A stretch of DNA of 64,000 nt from Pseudomonas indica NBRC 103045 (GTDB taxonomy: Bacteria; Pseudomonadota; Gammaproteobacteria; Pseudomonadales; Pseudomonadaceae): contig NZ_BDAC01000011.1 of assembly GCF_002091635.1 (NCBI RefSeq), forward strand, positions 124,001 through 188,000, in the 5' to 3' direction. The notes beneath the pieces are model-generated. The model saw only the letters and a program-made list of their open reading frames with translations. It had not been told where the DNA came from and ran no database searches. Positions 1 through 9,401 of the stretch are shown in pieces. The position numbers and the translations under genes were made by a program. Numbering within the stretch: position 1 is the first letter of the stretch; the number at the start of each line of letters is the position of its first letter.

Positions 1-396
1 GTCCTGGCGGCGCTGGGCCTGCCGTTGACCAGCCCGACCTCGGGCAACCACAAGTACGGCTGCAATGCGATCTACCCGCTCCCGCTGCAACTGCGCCGCG
101 ACGTGATGTTCATCATCCGCCTGATCAACCGCGGCAGCATGGAGTACACGGCACTGAAGCGGCTGCTCAACGTCTTCGTCAACGCGCCCGCCGCCAGTTG
201 GCTGTTGCAGATCAACGATTTCCTGCTGGTGTCGGATACCGTCAGTTGCACCTTCGACAACCTGCCCAAGGGCTTCGACCCACGCGAGCACCGCATCCTG
301 CACCTGAACGATTTCCTGGATAACGAGGAGAAGCTGAACCTGCTCTGGAAGTTCATCCTGATGAAGTTCTACGAGTCGAATAAGTCGACGAAGTGA
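1..396 (+). CDS. C-terminal part of an unrecognised protein
   Basis: The frame is open from the first base of the window to the TGA at 394-396, so the real start lies upstream. The visible 131 residues have a hydrophobic opening, a central stretch rich in Leu and Asn, and a charged end; I see no signal peptide or catalytic motif. The stop overlaps a possible GTG start of the next gene, so the two are probably co-transcribed. I do not recognise the family. A possible TTG at 25 has no ribosome-binding site and is unlikely to be the start. Confidence 0.6.
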   Translation, partial: VLAALGLPLTSPTSGNHKYGCNAIYPLPLQLRRDVMFIIRLINRGSMEYTALKRLLNVFVNAPAASWLLQINDFLLVSDTVSCTFDNLPKGFDPREHRILHLNDFLDNEEKLNLLWKFILMKFYESNKSTK

Positions 397-419
397 AACG
401 CCAACCCCAGGAAAACACG

Positions 420-1244
420 ATGCTCACCCACCAATCCACCGTCGTCGCCACCCGCGCCTTGCTCACCGCCCAGGGAGGCAGCCCGGACGACTTCGGCACC
501 ACCTCGCCCCCGGTCAATTTCATCGCCCCCACTTTCACGATCCATTGTGTGCCAGTGAACGTGAATGCCTGGTCGGCCTCCGTCCAGCTCACCCAGCCCG
601 CCCATGAGGGCGACAACCAGGCCTTCCACCTAGGGCCGGGGCTGCACTCGACGAATCTCATGTTCTGGAATGGCTCACTGACGAATTTCGTCGCCGGGCC
701 GGGAAACCGGCGCATCTACGTCGAAGTGTCCCAGGCGATTGCCACCGACTCGCAGCATGCGGAGGAAGAACATTGCCGGGACATCCTTCGCGCCTATGAC
801 ATTACCTTGCGGGCGGTGCAGAACGCCGTGCAGGCTGCCGTCACCGGCGGTCCCTACGTGGCCGCCAGCCAGGCCGGTGCGATCCAGGCGGCCAAGCAGG
901 CGATCGTCAACGGGCTGCATCCGCGCCTCCAGGCAGTGTTCCAACAGGCCAGTCTGCCCAACGGCTACAACATGGCGCTGCTGGGTCAGGGTCTGGGTAG
1001 GCTCTATCTCGACATCTGCGACCTGAGCCAGGGGCGAGACGCACAGGGCTGGCATTACTTCGAGCCGGATCGGACAGGCGAGTCCTGGAGCGTCTGGTCC
1101 TGGACCGAATACGCGGGGGCAAAGGTGTTGCCGGGCTGGGCCCACCAGGGTGTCTTCGGCGAAGTGAAGGACATCCGCAAGCTGGTACGCGGCCCTCACT
1201 TTTCGGTGAATACCACGCCCAGCAACGCCATCATCGTGCTGTGA
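420..1244 (+). CDS. Unrecognised 274-residue protein
   Basis: I chose ATG 420 because AGGAAA lies 5-6 bases before it. An in-frame GTG at 393 overlaps the upstream stop and is the alternative, giving 283 residues. There is no signal peptide or membrane segment. The middle (about residues 105-180) is Ala/Gln-rich and probably helical and begins with an acidic EEEHCRD stretch; the C-terminal third is aromatic-rich (Trp, Tyr, Phe). It follows the truncated upstream gene within 25 bases, which suggests a two-gene unit. I do not recognise the family and assign no function. Confidence 0.6.
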   Translation: MLTHQSTVVATRALLTAQGGSPDDFGTTSPPVNFIAPTFTIHCVPVNVNAWSASVQLTQPAHEGDNQAFHLGPGLHSTNLMFWNGSLTNFVAGPGNRRIYVEVSQAIATDSQHAEEEHCRDILRAYDITLRAVQNAVQAAVTGGPYVAASQAGAIQAAKQAIVNGLHPRLQAVFQQASLPNGYNMALLGQGLGRLYLDICDLSQGRDAQGWHYFEPDRTGESWSVWSWTEYAGAKVLPGWAHQGVFGEVKDIRKLVRGPHFSVNTTPSNAIIVL

Positions 1245-1391
1245 TCAGACCTCCTCTCCTGCCGCCAGCCCCCCTTCGCTGAACGCCCGCATCGACTGTG
1301 CCTTCCGCCCAAACCCGTCGAATCGGTCAACAATCGTTTGCCCGATTCGCCTGGCTGGCCGATAGTCACCGTCCCACAAGGAGGACATCGG

Positions 1392-2276
1392 ATGCTCGAT
1401 AGACGCACGTTCACAGGGGTTTTGCTGGCCGGCTCCCTCGCTGGCCTCATGGGTATCAGGCCCGCCATGGCGGGAGACCGTGCAGGCACCGAAGCCTTCG
1501 AGCGGCGGTTGGCCCGGATCGAAGACGACATTGGCGGCCGCCTCGGGGTGGCGCTGCTGGACCTCGGCACCGGCCTGCGGGCCGGCTGGCGCCAGGACGA
1601 ACGCTTCCCGATGTGCAGCACTTTCAAGTTCCTTGCCGCCGCGGCGATTCTCGCCCGCCAGGACCAGGGGCTGGACAGCCTGGAGCGCCGCGTGAAGTTC
1701 GCGGCAGCCGATCTCGTCGAGTATTCGCCGGCCACCGGTCCGCGCGCCGACGGCGAAGGTATGACCCTGGCCGAGCTGTGCGAAGCGGCCGTCACCCTGA
1801 GCGATAACACCGCCGGTAACCTGATGCTGAACAGCCTGGGCGGGCCGGAAGGGCTCACCGCCTTCGCCCGTAGCCTGGGCGACGACATCACTCGGCTCGA
1901 CCGCTACGAGACTGCCCTGAACGAGGCCCTTCCCGGCGACCCACGCGACACCACCACGCCCGCCGCGATGCTCGCCGACATGCGCGAACTGCTGCTGGGC
2001 ACAGCGTTGTCGCCGGCCTCCCGCGAGCGCCTGCTGGGTTGGCTGGTCGCCAACAAGACCGGCGACGCCCGACTCCGCGCTGGCCTGCCGAAGGACTGGC
2101 GCGTCGGCGACAAGACCGGCTCCGGCGATCGCGGCACCGCCAACGACATCGCCATTCTCTGGCCGCCCCGGCGCGAGCCGATGCTGGTGACGGTCTACCT
2201 CACCGGCAGCGACGCGGACATGAACCGGCGCAACGCAGCCATCGCCGAGGTTGGCAGGCTGGTGGCAGGGCTCTGA
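1392..2276 (+). CDS. Class A serine beta-lactamase, Tat-exported
   Basis: This enzyme hydrolyses the beta-lactam ring in the periplasm. All class A motifs are visible in the 294-residue product: STFK at 76-79 (nucleophile Ser76), SDN at 137-139, the omega-loop E173 with N177 (the ExxLN pattern), and KTG at 241-243. The N-terminus has a twin-arginine motif (DRRTF at 3-7), a hydrophobic stretch and a likely AMA/G cleavage near residue 27, so export is probably by Tat. ATG 1392 is preferred over an upstream in-frame ATG at 1338 because AAGGAGGA lies just before it and the signal peptide then starts cleanly. No LysR-type ampR-like gene is adjacent, so expression is probably not inducible by that route. 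The substrate range cannot be told from sequence. Confidence 0.93.
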   Translation: MLDRRTFTGVLLAGSLAGLMGIRPAMAGDRAGTEAFERRLARIEDDIGGRLGVALLDLGTGLRAGWRQDERFPMCSTFKFLAAAAILARQDQGLDSLERRVKFAAADLVEYSPATGPRADGEGMTLAELCEAAVTLSDNTAGNLMLNSLGGPEGLTAFARSLGDDITRLDRYETALNEALPGDPRDTTTPAAMLADMRELLLGTALSPASRERLLGWLVANKTGDARLRAGLPKDWRVGDKTGSGDRGTANDIAILWPPRREPMLVTVYLTGSDADMNRRNAAIAEVGRLVAGL

Positions 2277-2370
2277 TTTCGTCGGAAGGCAGGACTCACA
2301 GATCAGGTCGGATGCCTGAGCACGTACAACGCGCCCAGGTTATCCGCCTGCTTCAATCGACATTGGTTAA

Positions 2371-4965
2371 CTACGGCTTGGCAGCGAACAGCCCGAATTC
2401 GCCGAGCGCTATGAAGGCGCCATCGCCATTGTTGGCTGTGATGTTGAGCCGGTAGTAGCGATAGGGGGCAGGACTTGCGACCTCGTAGTGCTTCATATCG
2501 TAGCGCCAGGTGAACGTCTGGTTGCTTTGCGTGTCGAGCGTCGCCCAGGTGACGCCATCGTTGGAGCCTTGGAATTGCCAGTCCTTCGGATCGCGCGGGG
2601 CCTTGTCGAAGGAACTGGCGACCGTATAGCGCTGGACGATTTCCGTGCGGCCGAGGTCATACTGCAGCCAGCCACTCGTGCCTCCGTAGAACCATTCTGT
2701 CAGCGAATTCTGGTCGAAGACGCTCCGGGCGTTAGTCGTGTTGTTCGCACTGTCGTTGGCAGTGCCGCCGGTAGCGACGTACACCAGCGGGCGAATCGGT
2801 GTGGCAGTGTCCTCGGGAGAGTCATCGCTGGTGCCGGCGGAGTTGGTCGCCGTGACGCGGTAGTAGTAGGTCGTGCCATTGGTCACCGACGTGTCCGTGT
2901 AGCTGCTGCCCTTGATGCCCGACGCGATGGTCGAGTACGAGCCGCCCCGGGAGGTGGAGCGCTTGACCGTATAACTGGTAGCCCCGAAGGACGACTGCCA
3001 GCGCAGCGGAACGGCGCCATCTCCCGGCGAGGCCAAAAGGGCGGCGGGCGCGGCGGGGGTGAAGATCGGCGCGCCACCGTCGCCGTCGGTGATGTGTACG
3101 TTGCTGAAGGTGGCACTATTCAGCGTTCCGTTATCGGCCGAGGAGACCACCAGGCCGACATAGATCGTATCGGGCACGGGGGCGTTGATGCGACCGACAT
3201 TGGTGGCCGCCCAGTTGGTGCCATCCGGAGAAACGTAGCCGGTAATGATGTTGCCAATGCGCTCCAGCTTCACCCAGTACGATGGCAAGGATCGGGCGAG
3301 GACCTTGTTCCCGTAGTTGGTCCCACCATATACGGCGAGGTTCGGCATGTTCTGCTCGAGATTGCCCCCACCGGTGATGGCCATCCAGGCACGGGGAGCC
3401 CCCACATCGAGACTCGTGCGCATCATCACACCCGCTTTGGCGGATAGGCTGGAGGTTTGCACCGACTCGACCTTCGCAATGATGGCACTGTTGCCGGTGA
3501 TGGCCTTGTAAGCGAAGTGACCACTGTCGCCTGCTTTCCAGATATCGAAGCCCCCTCCCTCCACGGTCCATTTGCCCAGGCCATCGTAGTAAGTGGCCTT
3601 GCCGGCCGGGGTGGCACCGCCGATATCGATGCCGCTGAATCCCGAGGTGATCGAAGCGGTCGAAGGGATCGGGAGCGCAGGTCCGGGCGCCGCCCTCGAG
3701 GTGTCGGAGTCCTTGAGGAACATGAAGCTGGAGCCGTCCGTCGGCATCCAGACGCGACGCTGAGAGATAAAGGGTGCCTGCAGGCCCTTGCGCAGGACGT
3801 AGGCGCCGTAGATCTGGTTGAGCACTATGTTCCCGCCGAAGCCCCCGCCCCAGCCGCGGTTGGTGTTGTCGGCCAGGTAATAGGCGTCGGTGGTGCCGAA
3901 AGGAAGGGCCGTCGTCGGCACCAGCTCGTTCACCCGGGCGAAGTATTCGCCCGCCGCCAGCAGGCGGTCGTCAAGATCGGAATAGATGTCGATGCCCTGC
4001 TTCCAGAGCGCCTCGGCGAGCATGACCAAGGACTTGAGTTGCCCATGGGCGTGCCCCTGGTCGCGCAGGTAGTCGCCGAGCATGCCGATGTCGTTGGAGC
4101 TGCGCAGACCGATATGGGCGAGCGTACGGGTCTGATACACGACCCGGTTCAGCGTTTCGATATCGTCGTTGTAGATCGCCAGCAAACCGAGGGAAACGAG
4201 GGCCAGTGCGCCCTTGTTGGCGGCCCCGAACTGGCTCTCGCCATAGGGGTTCGACGCGGGCATCAGGACTTCTTTGAAGTACTTCTTGACCACCGCCGTG
4301 TCGGCTTCGCTCCAGCCCGACCAGGTGCCGCGCAGGATATCGGCGCCACCCACCAACATGTAGGCGTAATCGCCCAAATCGAGCATCGACTCGCGACCCG
4401 CGAACTCGGTGTGGGTGGTGGCCCAGGCGAGCAGCACCTCACGGGCCTTGATCGCGTATTTGTCGTCCTGGGTGAAATACCACATCCGCGACAGATTCCA
4501 GATCGCCATCATGTCGACGCGCCACGGCCATAGGTTCTCGTCGGGGGCGCGGCTCACCTTCGCGAACGGGCCTGCCATGCCATAGGTGGCCTGGGCCCTG
4601 CCGTCCTTCGCCAACAGGTTATAGGCCGACTTCCAGGGCTCCCGGCCTTCTTCGATGTACGCCTTGAGGGTCTCGAGGTCCGAGAGGGTGAGTGGAGCGC
4701 CTGGATGCGTGAGAACGCGGACCTCGGGACGTTCTGGTTCCACGACAACGGGTGGCTCAGGCTCGCTTGGATCCGGGACAGCAGGGACCTCGGGGTCGCC
4801 TGGGTCCGTGACGTCAGGGACCGATGGGTCTTCGGGTTCCGTGACAATCGGAACCTCGGAGTTGGCTACCGTCCTGGTATTCCCCCCTCCTTTTTCCAGA
4901 CAACCCACGAGTACGACTGAGCTCAACAAGAGCAGTACGGCAGCAGAGCTGATCCTATCGAGCAT
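2371..4965 (-). CDS. Alginate-lyase-like multidomain lipoprotein
   Basis: This is an 864-residue surface or periplasmic lipoprotein that probably binds and cleaves a uronic-acid polysaccharide. Order of parts: lipoprotein signal with lipobox LVGC (Cys22); a Pro/Glu/Asp-rich linker about 30-85; an alpha-toroid alginate-lyase superfamily domain about 90-400 with a DQGHAHGQL stretch that fits its active-site region; a beta-sandwich resembling DUF1349 about 440-625; a fibronectin type III domain about 635-725; and a C-terminal F5/8 type C (discoidin) domain about 735-860. The last three look like carbohydrate-binding or spacer modules. It stands alone, with no alginate genes beside it. The polymer it acts on is inference. 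Confidence 0.8.
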   Translation of the reverse strand: MLDRISSAAVLLLLSSVVLVGCLEKGGGNTRTVANSEVPIVTEPEDPSVPDVTDPGDPEVPAVPDPSEPEPPVVVEPERPEVRVLTHPGAPLTLSDLETLKAYIEEGREPWKSAYNLLAKDGRAQATYGMAGPFAKVSRAPDENLWPWRVDMMAIWNLSRMWYFTQDDKYAIKAREVLLAWATTHTEFAGRESMLDLGDYAYMLVGGADILRGTWSGWSEADTAVVKKYFKEVLMPASNPYGESQFGAANKGALALVSLGLLAIYNDDIETLNRVVYQTRTLAHIGLRSSNDIGMLGDYLRDQGHAHGQLKSLVMLAEALWKQGIDIYSDLDDRLLAAGEYFARVNELVPTTALPFGTTDAYYLADNTNRGWGGGFGGNIVLNQIYGAYVLRKGLQAPFISQRRVWMPTDGSSFMFLKDSDTSRAAPGPALPIPSTASITSGFSGIDIGGATPAGKATYYDGLGKWTVEGGGFDIWKAGDSGHFAYKAITGNSAIIAKVESVQTSSLSAKAGVMMRTSLDVGAPRAWMAITGGGNLEQNMPNLAVYGGTNYGNKVLARSLPSYWVKLERIGNIITGYVSPDGTNWAATNVGRINAPVPDTIYVGLVVSSADNGTLNSATFSNVHITDGDGGAPIFTPAAPAALLASPGDGAVPLRWQSSFGATSYTVKRSTSRGGSYSTIASGIKGSSYTDTSVTNGTTYYYRVTATNSAGTSDDSPEDTATPIRPLVYVATGGTANDSANNTTNARSVFDQNSLTEWFYGGTSGWLQYDLGRTEIVQRYTVASSFDKAPRDPKDWQFQGSNDGVTWATLDTQSNQTFTWRYDMKHYEVASPAPYRYYRLNITANNGDGAFIALGEFGLFAAKP

Positions 4966-5032
4966 GTAGGATTTCCCATCAACAAGGCGGAAGGTTTATA
5001 GAGACGTGGCAATGACTGAGCGTCATCTGCCC

Positions 5033-5044
5033 GACCGTTCGGTC
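5033..5044. promoter_or_regulatory. Possible operator palindrome
   Basis: GACCG-TT-CGGTC is an inverted repeat in the 293-base gap between the lyase start (4965) and the end of the MocR gene. It resembles short TetR-family operators but could be chance in GC-rich DNA. Nothing else stands out in this gap. Confidence 0.2.
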
Positions 5045-5258
5045 AGTCGGTGTTTGGTAACGGGTAACTACCGTTTTATCAATGCGACGTTCCAGACTTT
5101 GCGGACAGGATCATCACCATGGTGTGACTTACCGCCTGATTATGGTGATACGCACCACCGCTCTGCCGCTGGCGAGAGAAGGGATATGGGAAGGTTTGCT
5201 GGACAGCGGGTCGATGATTCCGATCATGCGTGGCAGATGGTTGAGGCCGTGAATCCTC

Positions 5259-6668
5259 TCAGAACGAACGGATCATCCGCCCCAATAACTCCATCGCCCG
5301 CTCGCTGCGGGCATCCCACGGATGCCCGTGGTTGAGCCGGGCGCAATTGCGAAAGCGCTGGGTCGCCGAAAAGATCGGTCCCGGTGCCAGGCTGATGCCC
5401 TGGGCCAGGGCCAGTTGCAGCAGTTGCAGCGAATCCACCTGCTCGGGGAATTCGAACCAGAGGAAATAGCCGCCGCTGGGCCGGGTCACCCGCGTGCTGG
5501 CCGGGAAGTGCCGGGCCGCCGAGGCGAGCATGGCGGCCTGCTGCATCTCCAGCGCGTGGCGCAGCTTGCGCAGGTGGCGGTCGTAGCCGCCGTGTTGCAG
5601 GTAGTCGGCGATGGCCGCCTGGGCCGGCACCGACGGGGAAATGGTGGTCATCAACTTGAGCCGGCTGATCTGCTCGGCGAAGCGCCCGCCAGCCACCCAG
5701 CCGATGCGGTAGCCGGGCGCCAGGCTCTTGGAGAAGGAGCCGCAGTGCATCACCAGCCCGTCGCGGTCGAAGCTCTTCACCGGCTTCGGCGGATCCTTGG
5801 TGAAGTACAGCTCGGCGTAGACGTCATCCTCGATCAGCGGCACCTGATGCTGCTGGAGCAAGGCGTACAGCGCCTGTTTCTTCTCCGTCCCCATGCTCGC
5901 CCCCAATGGGTTCTGCAGGCTGCTCATGAACCAGCAGGCCTTGATCGGCAGGCGCGCCAAGCTGTCGGTCAACACATCCAGGTCGATGCCCTCGCGCGGG
6001 TGGACGGGGATTTCCACCGCCTTCAGCTTCAGCCGCTCCAACACCTGCAGCGTCGCGTAGAACGCCGGCGACTCGATGGCCACCAGATCGCCCGGCGTGG
6101 TGACGACCTGCAGGCAAAGGTTGAGCGCCTCCATCGCCCCACTGGTGATCACCAGCTCCTCCATCGGCAGCATCACGCCGCTGACCATATAGCGCAGGGC
6201 GATCTGCCGGCGCAGGTCGGGGTTGCCGGCGGTCATCTCGGCAATCACCTCGCGCGCCGGCATGTCGCGCACGCTCTGTGCCATGGAGCGCGCCAGGCGG
6301 GCCATGGGAAACAGTTCCGGGCTGGGGAAGGCCGAGCCGAAAGGCACGGTCTCCGGGTCGCGCAGCGAGGCGAGCACGGAGAACACCAGCTCGCTGACGC
6401 CGACATCGGTGGTCTCCGCCGCCCGCGTGCCGATATCCGGCTCGTGCAACGGCCGCTTGGCGTGCTCGCGGACGAAGTAGCCGGAGCGCGCCCGCGCCTG
6501 GATCAGGCCACGGTCTTCCAGCAAGTAATAGGCCTGGAACACCGTGGACGGGCTGACCCCATAGGTGCGGCTGGCATGACGCACCGAGGGCACCCGCTCC
6601 CCCGGCGCGAGCACGCCGGTACGGATCAGCTCGGCGATTTCGTCGGCGAATTTCTCGTAGCGCTTCAT
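5259..6668 (-). CDS. MocR-type GntR/aminotransferase regulator
   Basis: The protein (469 residues) joins an N-terminal GntR winged helix (about 5-75, with the typical PSVR...VSPSTV stretch) to a class I aminotransferase fold (about 110-465). The PLP-binding lysine is K314 in SFSKSL, followed by the conserved GYRIGW. MocR proteins use the aminotransferase domain to sense PLP adducts or amino compounds and act mainly as transcription factors. I chose ATG 6668, which has AGGACAGG just upstream and begins directly at the winged helix; in-frame starts at 6740 and 6761 would add a disordered tail. Targets are unknown; the neighbours (lyase, CcoG) give no clear hint. Confidence 0.88.
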   Translation of the reverse strand: MKRYEKFADEIAELIRTGVLAPGERVPSVRHASRTYGVSPSTVFQAYYLLEDRGLIQARARSGYFVREHAKRPLHEPDIGTRAAETTDVGVSELVFSVLASLRDPETVPFGSAFPSPELFPMARLARSMAQSVRDMPAREVIAEMTAGNPDLRRQIALRYMVSGVMLPMEELVITSGAMEALNLCLQVVTTPGDLVAIESPAFYATLQVLERLKLKAVEIPVHPREGIDLDVLTDSLARLPIKACWFMSSLQNPLGASMGTEKKQALYALLQQHQVPLIEDDVYAELYFTKDPPKPVKSFDRDGLVMHCGSFSKSLAPGYRIGWVAGGRFAEQISRLKLMTTISPSVPAQAAIADYLQHGGYDRHLRKLRHALEMQQAAMLASAARHFPASTRVTRPSGGYFLWFEFPEQVDSLQLLQLALAQGISLAPGPIFSATQRFRNCARLNHGHPWDARSERAMELLGRMIRSF

Positions 6669-6761
6669 CCTGTCCTGGCTCAGCGAGGGCGATGGGTCCG
6701 AGTCTAAGAACTTGTTTACGATCTCGCGAGCTAGAGCCATGCAAGGCCTCGGCGGCCCCAT

Positions 6762-6893
6762 GAAAACAGGCCGGGCCGCGCAGGCGAGGAAGCGGCTGGG
6801 GTCGCATTCGACTTTACGAGTTGTAAATGAGCATTCCGACCGGGCTGGCGATCCAGCCTACGCGGCCCGACCTGCGCGGCCCGACCTGTTTTC
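6762..6893. repeat. 24-bp inverted repeat in the MocR-ccoG spacer
   Basis: Arms at 6762-6785 and 6870-6893 match in 22 of 24 positions when one is reverse-complemented, separated by about 84 bases. Part of the right arm (CGCGGCCCGACCT) is also present as a direct copy at 6861-6873. The spacer lies between the MocR start and the ccoG stop, so it could act as a transcription barrier or be the remnant of a mobile repeat. Confidence 0.6.
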
Positions 6894-6966
6894 AACGCAG
6901 CAGGGCCGACGCGCAGCAGACCGTAAACAGGTTCTAAAGGCGCCGGCAGCCACATGGCAGCCTCCC

Positions 6967-8376
6967 TCAACGAACGGGCGCGACGAAGGTGCTCTCAGTG
7001 CCCACCCGACTCGTCGGGTCCGCCAGGTCGACGACTTCGAAGCGCAGGGTCCGCGCCGTGACGCGGGCCGTTTCATCGACCAGCGCCACGCTCACCGGCA
7101 GGTCGAGGATTTCCCCCGGCTCCAGGCTCAGCCGGCGCTGGCCGTGGAGTTCGAACGGTCCGGCGGCGAGCGACACGGCGTACTGGCGAGTCTGCTGGGT
7201 CTTGTTGATCACCTTGAGCCTGTACGCGTTCTCGATCTGCCCGGCGGCATTCTCGCGGAACAACGTGCGGTCCTTGGTCACGTCCAGGGAAATCAGCGGA
7301 CGCACCTGCAAGGCCCAGACGAACGCGCCGATCATCACCACCATCGCCACGGCGTACCCCACCAGGCGCGGGCGCAAGTAGCGAGTCCGGCCCCCTTGCA
7401 AGGCGCGCTCGGAGGTGTAGCGGATCAGCCCGCGGGCATAGCCCATCTTGTCCATCACGCTGTCGCAGGCATCGACACAGGCGCCGCAGCTGATGCAATC
7501 CAGTTGCAGGCCGTCGCGGATGTCGATGCCGGTCGGACAGACCTGGACGCAGACGGTGCAGTCGATGCAATCGCCCAGACCCTGGGCGCGCGGGTCGCTG
7601 CCGATCTTACGGGCGCCCCGGCTTTCGCCACGCGCCGCGTCATAGGAAACGATCAGGGTGTCGCGATCGAACATCACACTCTGGAAGCGCGAATACGGGC
7701 ACATGTGCAGGCACACCTTCTCCCGCAGCCAACCGGCGTTCACGTAGGTGGCGGCAGTGAAAAAGAACACCCAGAAACCGGTGGCCGCATCGAGCTGGAG
7801 CGTGAACAGATCGCGGACCAACTCGCGCACCGGGGTGAAATAGCCGACGAAGGCCAGCGCCGTGACCAGGCTGACCGCCAGCCAGAGGGCATGCTTGGTG
7901 GTGCGGCGCAACAGCTTGCCGGCCGACCAGGGCGCGGCGTCGAGCTTGATGCGCTGGTGCCGGTCGCCCTCGGTGATCTTTTCCGCCCACATGAAAACCC
8001 AGGTCCAGGTGCTCTGCGGACAGGCATACCCACACCAGACCCGCCCGGCCAGCACCGTGATGAAGAACAGACCGAACGCGGCAATGATCAACAATGCCGA
8101 GAGCAGAATGAAATCCTGCGGCCAGAAGGTCGCACCGAAGATGTGGAACTGCTGCTTGCCCAGGTCCCAGAGCACCGCCTGGCGACCGTCCCAGTCCAGC
8201 CAGGCGGTACCGAAGAACAACAGGAACAGCAACCCACCGCCCACCAGGCGCCAGTTGCGAAAACGCCCGCTGAAACTGCGGGTATGAATGGGCCCACCGC
8301 TTTGTGCGGGCGTAAGGCGAATCGGCTTGCCGGCATCGACGGTCTCGATGATCCGGGCGGGAATACGTTGGGTCAT
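6967..8376 (-). CDS. ccoG: Cytochrome c oxidase accessory protein CcoG
   Basis: CcoG (RdxA/FixG family) is a membrane iron-sulfur protein needed for maturation of cbb3 oxidase; it is reported to reduce copper for CuB insertion. The 469-residue product has about five membrane segments (about 45-60, 90-110, 165-185, 200-220, 345-365), a membrane-proximal CGYACP motif with a downstream CPYSRFQ, and two ferredoxin-like clusters (CIDCTVCVQVCP and CISCGACVDACD). The C-terminal 110 residues form the Ig-like periplasmic domain of the family. No cco structural genes are in the window, so it is either distant from them or a second copy. Confidence 0.95.
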   Translation of the reverse strand: MTQRIPARIIETVDAGKPIRLTPAQSGGPIHTRSFSGRFRNWRLVGGGLLFLLFFGTAWLDWDGRQAVLWDLGKQQFHIFGATFWPQDFILLSALLIIAAFGLFFITVLAGRVWCGYACPQSTWTWVFMWAEKITEGDRHQRIKLDAAPWSAGKLLRRTTKHALWLAVSLVTALAFVGYFTPVRELVRDLFTLQLDAATGFWVFFFTAATYVNAGWLREKVCLHMCPYSRFQSVMFDRDTLIVSYDAARGESRGARKIGSDPRAQGLGDCIDCTVCVQVCPTGIDIRDGLQLDCISCGACVDACDSVMDKMGYARGLIRYTSERALQGGRTRYLRPRLVGYAVAMVVMIGAFVWALQVRPLISLDVTKDRTLFRENAAGQIENAYRLKVINKTQQTRQYAVSLAAGPFELHGQRRLSLEPGEILDLPVSVALVDETARVTARTLRFEVVDLADPTSRVGTESTFVAPVR

Positions 8377-8470
8377 GGCGACGCCCCGTCAGGCTATTTC
8401 AGGCGAGGTGATCATCGGGCGAGCGCTGTTTTCATAACAGACTCAGGTGAGGCGGGAAAATACGGATCAG

Positions 8471-9400
8471 ATGGATGCATTGGCATTTGGATACGCCTGC
8501 TTTGCGGGTCCCGCCCTCCCCTCACGTCATCAAGAAATTTTGTCGTTGGGCGGTTACGTGGCACCTGTCCATGGGCCGCTCAATGAAGATGTTCCGCTTA
8601 TGAATTTCGCCACTGGCGAGGTGTTGGACAGGCCTTACCCGCGCAGATCACAGGCTAGATCGGCTCTCGACTTCTATGACGATTACTCCATTGTCCCGCG
8701 AGTGTCTCCCAATGGTGACTTGATCCATGATCTTTTGGCAGGGGCGAGCAATGTCGGTAACATTCCCCTGAACCTGGGTGGTGCATTGATTGGGTCGTTT
8801 GCTGAGGTGATGCATTCGACTGGGGCGGATAAGCTGCTTGATCCTTTAATGGCGTTGCCTGGCTTTGGTGTAGGTGCAGGTGCGACTAGAGGGATATTGT
8901 CGGGCATAACTGCACTGGCTGCTGCGAGGGCTGAGGCTAGGTTTGCGGGGGTTTTGGTTCCAAACAATACGCATTTAGGCGCGAGGGGTGCATATAGTGG
9001 TCGTGAATTTGACCCTGACCTAGCGGGCGGACCTCTACGTGATCTCTACAATGACAAAATTAAGTTTACTGATCGCGGTATTGATGTAGTTGAAAAGCAT
9101 ACTGCTCGATTTGGTCCAGATGAAGCCAACCAGTATATGATTGACCGCTTGCGTAAAATCGCAAGCGGTGAAATTGAACCAACCCAGGTTGATCGTAATT
9201 TTTACTCTCATGAGCTGCGAGAGTATGTGCGCTATAGGCGTCTAGGTTGGGAGACCGGGCAGCCTGTTGACCTAATGCAGCAGCGAAATCTGTGGAATAA
9301 CACGCATACAGCGACGCTTGAGGAGTATCGAATACCTGGACCAAATACAGATCCCTATCTGTATCATCCAGAAGCAATCAAGTTGATGGAGGGCTTCTAA
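8471..9400 (+). CDS. Polymorphic-toxin protein with VPNN junction
   Basis: I read this as a polymorphic toxin of 309 residues. Residues 1-160 are a pre-toxin part with small-residue-rich hydrophobic stretches (about 88-112 and 125-155). VPNN at 163-166 (bases 8957-8968) looks like the junction after which toxin cassettes are exchanged, comparable to VENN in CDI toxins. The C-terminal 143 residues (from 167) are charged, with conserved-looking FYSHELREY and WNNTHTATLEEY stretches; their activity is unknown to me. Base composition drops after the junction. No long Rhs, CDI or PAAR region precedes it, so delivery is unclear. ATG 8471 is preferred to GTG 8447, though neither has a strong ribosome-binding site. 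A tiny gene one base downstream is the likely immunity partner. Confidence 0.65.
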   Translation: MDALAFGYACFAGPALPSRHQEILSLGGYVAPVHGPLNEDVPLMNFATGEVLDRPYPRRSQARSALDFYDDYSIVPRVSPNGDLIHDLLAGASNVGNIPLNLGGALIGSFAEVMHSTGADKLLDPLMALPGFGVGAGATRGILSGITALAAARAEARFAGVLVPNNTHLGARGAYSGREFDPDLAGGPLRDLYNDKIKFTDRGIDVVEKHTARFGPDEANQYMIDRLRKIASGEIEPTQVDRNFYSHELREYVRYRRLGWETGQPVDLMQQRNLWNNTHTATLEEYRIPGPNTDPYLYHPEAIKLMEGF

Positions 9401-9401
9401 A

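Noticed and set aside
6712..8586. A 624-codon plus-strand frame over ccoG
   Set aside because: Antisense to ccoG, whose cysteine clusters and membrane segments are unmistakable.
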